Assembly (NCBI GenBank): GCA_966674685.1
Contig: CBKWJC010000019.1
Span: 1 to 64,000 of the forward strand
Reading direction: 5' to 3'
Length of the DNA: 64,000 bases
From: Thainema sp966674685
Lineage (GTDB): Bacteria > Cyanobacteriota > Cyanobacteriia > Phormidesmidales > Phormidesmidaceae
A program made the position numbers and the translations under genes. Below, piece after piece: positions 61,724 through 64,000 of this stretch; the first letter of the stretch is position 1; each line of letters starts with the position of its first letter. The notes beneath the pieces are model-generated. The model had not been told where the DNA came from and did no database searches. It worked only from the letters and a program-made list of their open reading frames with translations.

Positions 61724-62251
61724 CTATGCTGCTGGTTCGCTAAATGTCGGTTCCGTCGGTTCCGTTACCGCATAGTCACGTTCCCAACCCTCGTTTTGCA
61801 GAGTGATCATCTGAATCGCTACCGCATTTGCACTGGCGTCAAGTTCAGGTAGGGCTTGATATTCAGACACCCAGCAGCGATACACTTTATATGCGATCGC
61901 AAGTTGGCCTGCTTCGTTATACATCTCAATGATGATGTCCTTGCGGAAGTCTTTCAGCGAAACCTCAGACCCTAAACCTGATTGGAAATTCCAAACTTTG
62001 TTCGCCCAGACTTCAAAATCTGTATCGTGAGTGACGCCCCGCTCTAAGGTGATGGGTTCATATTTACTTTGCCCAGGCGACTTAAGTACCGTGCTCGGAT
62101 CGCCACCAGTGCGATGTTCCACCACTTCTGTTGTCCGCTTGAGCATCCCAACTTTACTAATACCCGCCACATACCGACCGTCCCACTTGACGCGGAACTT
62201 AAAGTTCTTGTACGGATCGAGCCGGGTGGCATTAACGCTAAATTGAGCCAT
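61724..62251 (-). CDS. Inner tube protein, gp19-like (Pvc1)
   Basis: Protein of 175 residues that polymerises into the inner tube. DPYKNFKFRVKWDGRYVAGI, VVEHRTGGDPSTVLKSPG, and PITLERGVTHDTDFEVWANK are the conserved strands of the T4 gp19/eCIS tube family. Only one tube gene is in the window; Afp and Pvc loci carry two or three. It starts behind AAGGAG eight bases upstream and follows the sheath gene by 12 bases. Confidence 0.94.
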   Translation of the reverse strand: MAQFSVNATRLDPYKNFKFRVKWDGRYVAGISKVGMLKRTTEVVEHRTGGDPSTVLKSPGQSKYEPITLERGVTHDTDFEVWANKVWNFQSGLGSEVSLKDFRKDIIIEMYNEAGQLAIAYKVYRCWVSEYQALPELDASANAVAIQMITLQNEGWERDYAVTEPTEPTFSEPAA

Positions 62252-62263
62252 GATTCATTCTCC

Positions 62264-63937
62264 TTAGGTGGCAATCTGACCAGCAAGCTGTTGAATTTTG
62301 AGGATGACAAACTCCGCAGGCTTCAGCGGAGCAAACCCGACGATGACGTTGACAATCCCCAGGTTGATGTCGTTCTGAGTAGTCGTTTCGCGATCGCACT
62401 TAACGAGATAGGCTTCCTGAGGAGTACTACCCTGAAAAGCACCTTGGCGGAATAGGTTCTGCATAAACGCACCGATATTCAGCCGCAGTTGTGACCACAG
62501 AGGTTCATCATTGGGTTCAAATACAGCCCACTGGGTGCCGCGATAGAGGCTCTCCTCAATGAACAGGGCTGTTCGTCGTACTGGTACATACTTCCATTCA
62601 GATGCCAGTCGATCATCCCCTTGCAAAGTCCGAGCGCCCCAAACGACTCGTCCGGCAGCAGGTAGAGTCCGCAAACAGTTGATTCCCAAAGGATTCAGCT
62701 CTCCATTTTCAGCATCGGTTAGGGGCACAGACAGTCCCGCAGCACCAATAATCGTGGCGTCTGTTCCGGCTGGCGCTTTCCAAACGCCCCGCTGAGCATC
62801 TGTGCGGGCAAAAATACCTGCGATCGCACCACAAGGCGCAAACGACTCGATTTGATTTTCCTTCAGCGGGTTCGGCTTCAGCAGCATGGGGAAGAATAGG
62901 GCCGAGTTTTTCGACTTGGTTCCAATCTCGCTCACTCCGGCTTTGGCTTTGGCCCGATCCGTCCAGCTTTTATCCGGATCAACAATCAGAAATGCCCGAT
63001 GTGCTTCACAGAGTTGAGCTGCCTTTCCCACAAGTGGAGCAACCTCTGTAGCGTACTCGTCATACGGAAAGGGAGGAATGCACAGCAAATTGAATAAGTC
63101 GAGATCCTCTAGCGCATACAGACCTTTCTTAGCCCCCTCTTTTCCTGCTCCAGCAAATTCTTCAAATGTCAACTGACCGCCGTTTGTTACTGTTTCGCTC
63201 ACGCCAGTGGAAGTGTCATCATCTTCCCAAATTGTTTTATCTTCATCAGGCTCAGCGTCATGTTCACTGGGCACTGCGCCTGTAGGTGAAAAGTTCACTC
63301 CAGCTCTAATCAAGCTCGATTCTTTTTCTAGCACTTTATTCACCTGACGAGGGCTTTCTTCCACCGTCAGATTACGAAACTGCTCAATTATTTGTGTAGA
63401 ACCATCGCGTACCGTTAGATTGAAAAACCTATCAAGAGCTAGCCCATAGCGTTCTGCGACATCAGATGCAACATCATGATCAATGCGAACTCGCAATTGA
63501 TTGCCCCATGCTCCTGGCGATGCGGCCATCAGCGGCAATCCATTTACATCTAGCTTGGCTCGACCCGCATCTTCAGCCAAACCTACTTCTCCTTCTCCCT
63601 CGTCTTCTCCTGCTGGGGTTTCTGCTTCGTCCGCAGGCGCGTCCTCATTTGGAGTAGAGTTATCAGCATCTGGCGCAAATAATCGCACAATAATGGCTTG
63701 ACTGCCGCCGTTTAGATAAAAGTCTTGGACAGCATAACCGAGAGAACTTTCTGTCCATAAACCACCAAAAACACGTTCAAATTCCCCAAAACTATTAACC
63801 GTTACAGGCTGATCAACAGGGCCTCGAAGCGCGCGACCAACAAAAGCTGTAATTGAGGTCGCAACTCCAGTAATTGTGCGAACACCGCTAGGTATTTCTT
63901 CAATATAAACACCTGGGTATGTAGGCATAATGGGCAT
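62264..63937 (-). CDS. Contractile sheath protein (Pvc2-like)
   Basis: Protein of 557 residues of the tail-sheath family. The start TYPGVYIEEIPSGVRTITGV, and the end NDINLGIVNVIVGFAPLKPA, EFVILKIQQLAGQIA, are the two linker strands that interlock neighbouring subunits. The middle GTDATIIGAAGLSVPLTDAE and NPLGINCLRTLPAAGRVVWG is the family core. Residues about 91-124 are an acidic, Glu/Asp/Ala-rich insertion within the N-terminal half, probably on the outer surface. The ATG at 63937 has AGGAG seven bases upstream. It is the first injection-system gene in the window, and only 63 bases lie before it, so the operon start may lie outside. Confidence 0.95.
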   Translation of the reverse strand: MPIMPTYPGVYIEEIPSGVRTITGVATSITAFVGRALRGPVDQPVTVNSFGEFERVFGGLWTESSLGYAVQDFYLNGGSQAIIVRLFAPDADNSTPNEDAPADEAETPAGEDEGEGEVGLAEDAGRAKLDVNGLPLMAASPGAWGNQLRVRIDHDVASDVAERYGLALDRFFNLTVRDGSTQIIEQFRNLTVEESPRQVNKVLEKESSLIRAGVNFSPTGAVPSEHDAEPDEDKTIWEDDDTSTGVSETVTNGGQLTFEEFAGAGKEGAKKGLYALEDLDLFNLLCIPPFPYDEYATEVAPLVGKAAQLCEAHRAFLIVDPDKSWTDRAKAKAGVSEIGTKSKNSALFFPMLLKPNPLKENQIESFAPCGAIAGIFARTDAQRGVWKAPAGTDATIIGAAGLSVPLTDAENGELNPLGINCLRTLPAAGRVVWGARTLQGDDRLASEWKYVPVRRTALFIEESLYRGTQWAVFEPNDEPLWSQLRLNIGAFMQNLFRQGAFQGSTPQEAYLVKCDRETTTQNDINLGIVNVIVGFAPLKPAEFVILKIQQLAGQIAT

Positions 63938-64000
63938 AAGTTTTCTCCTTCAATACGTAGCAAGAGCTGAACTAAACGTTGCTCAAAATCTCCAGATGGT

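Noticed and set aside
35529..63937. Ordinary prophage or type VI secretion locus
   Set aside because: There are no capsid, terminase, integrase or TssJLM membrane-complex genes, and Pvc15/Pvc16/DUF4157 markers indicate eCIS.
1..64000. tRNA, rRNA or tmRNA genes
   Set aside because: No cloverleaf-like sequence or rRNA signature was seen in the intergenic regions; short ones could still be missed by eye.

Overview
The window comes from a cyanobacterium, probably filamentous. The octamer GCGATCGC and its core are scattered throughout (the HIP1 signature of cyanobacteria). The gene content fits: cyanophycinase, heme oxygenase beside hemN, an AcsF/ChlE-type cyclase, a DesC-like desaturase, pentapeptide proteins, and families of hairpin mini-elements between genes. 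All calls rest on reading the sequence and recalling protein families. No database search was run.

Layout. 1-5439 (minus): a self-contained fructose phosphotransferase operon (EIIA-HPr-EI fusion, 1-phosphofructokinase, EIIB'BC permease), which is uncommon in cyanobacteria. 6365-9629 (plus): a three-gene unit of an FHA/zinc-ribbon protein, an FHA domain fused to a flavoenzyme-like domain, and a membrane protein. 9874-13974 (plus): cardiolipin synthase-like protein, a c-heme sensor-like membrane protein, and an MscS channel with a cyclic-nucleotide-binding-like tail. 14036-20150: cyanophycinase, a small exported protein, an endonuclease/exonuclease/phosphatase family protein, a sugar O-acetyltransferase, a ZnuA-like metal-binding lipoprotein without its transporter, and a pentapeptide-repeat protein. 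21216-24614: a large protein of unknown function. 24714-30250 (minus): a hybrid histidine kinase followed by a REC-GGDEF-EAL regulator. 30572-35242: desaturase, hemN and heme oxygenase, divergent from the aerobic cyclase; this resembles the low-oxygen tetrapyrrole cluster known in other cyanobacteria.

35529-63937 (all minus): one nearly continuous contractile injection system locus of the extracellular (eCIS/Pvc/Afp) type. In transcription order: sheath, tube, zinc-ribbon chaperone-like protein, a conserved eCIS protein of unknown role, the Pvc16 cap, the Pvc15 AAA+ ATPase, a small conserved protein, three DUF4157 proteins (probable cargo), the CIS-tube/hub adaptor, a LysM protein, a hub split into gp27-like and gpV-like genes, a PAAR-like tip, the gp25 wedge, two baseplate-J wedge proteins, a tail-protein-I-like protein and a DUF6519 protein. 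Many of these genes overlap by ATGA, which points to one transcript and coupled translation. No tail fibre and no tape-measure gene is visible. A related system in multicellular cyanobacteria has been described as thylakoid-anchored; whether this one is anchored, released or lytic cannot be read from the sequence.

The least ordinary content is: the cargo genes, one of which ends in a deuterolysin (M35)-like metallopeptidase domain; a DUF4397-like double domain inserted into a baseplate wedge protein; and several families of hairpin mini-elements, one copy of which sits in frame inside the histidine kinase gene.
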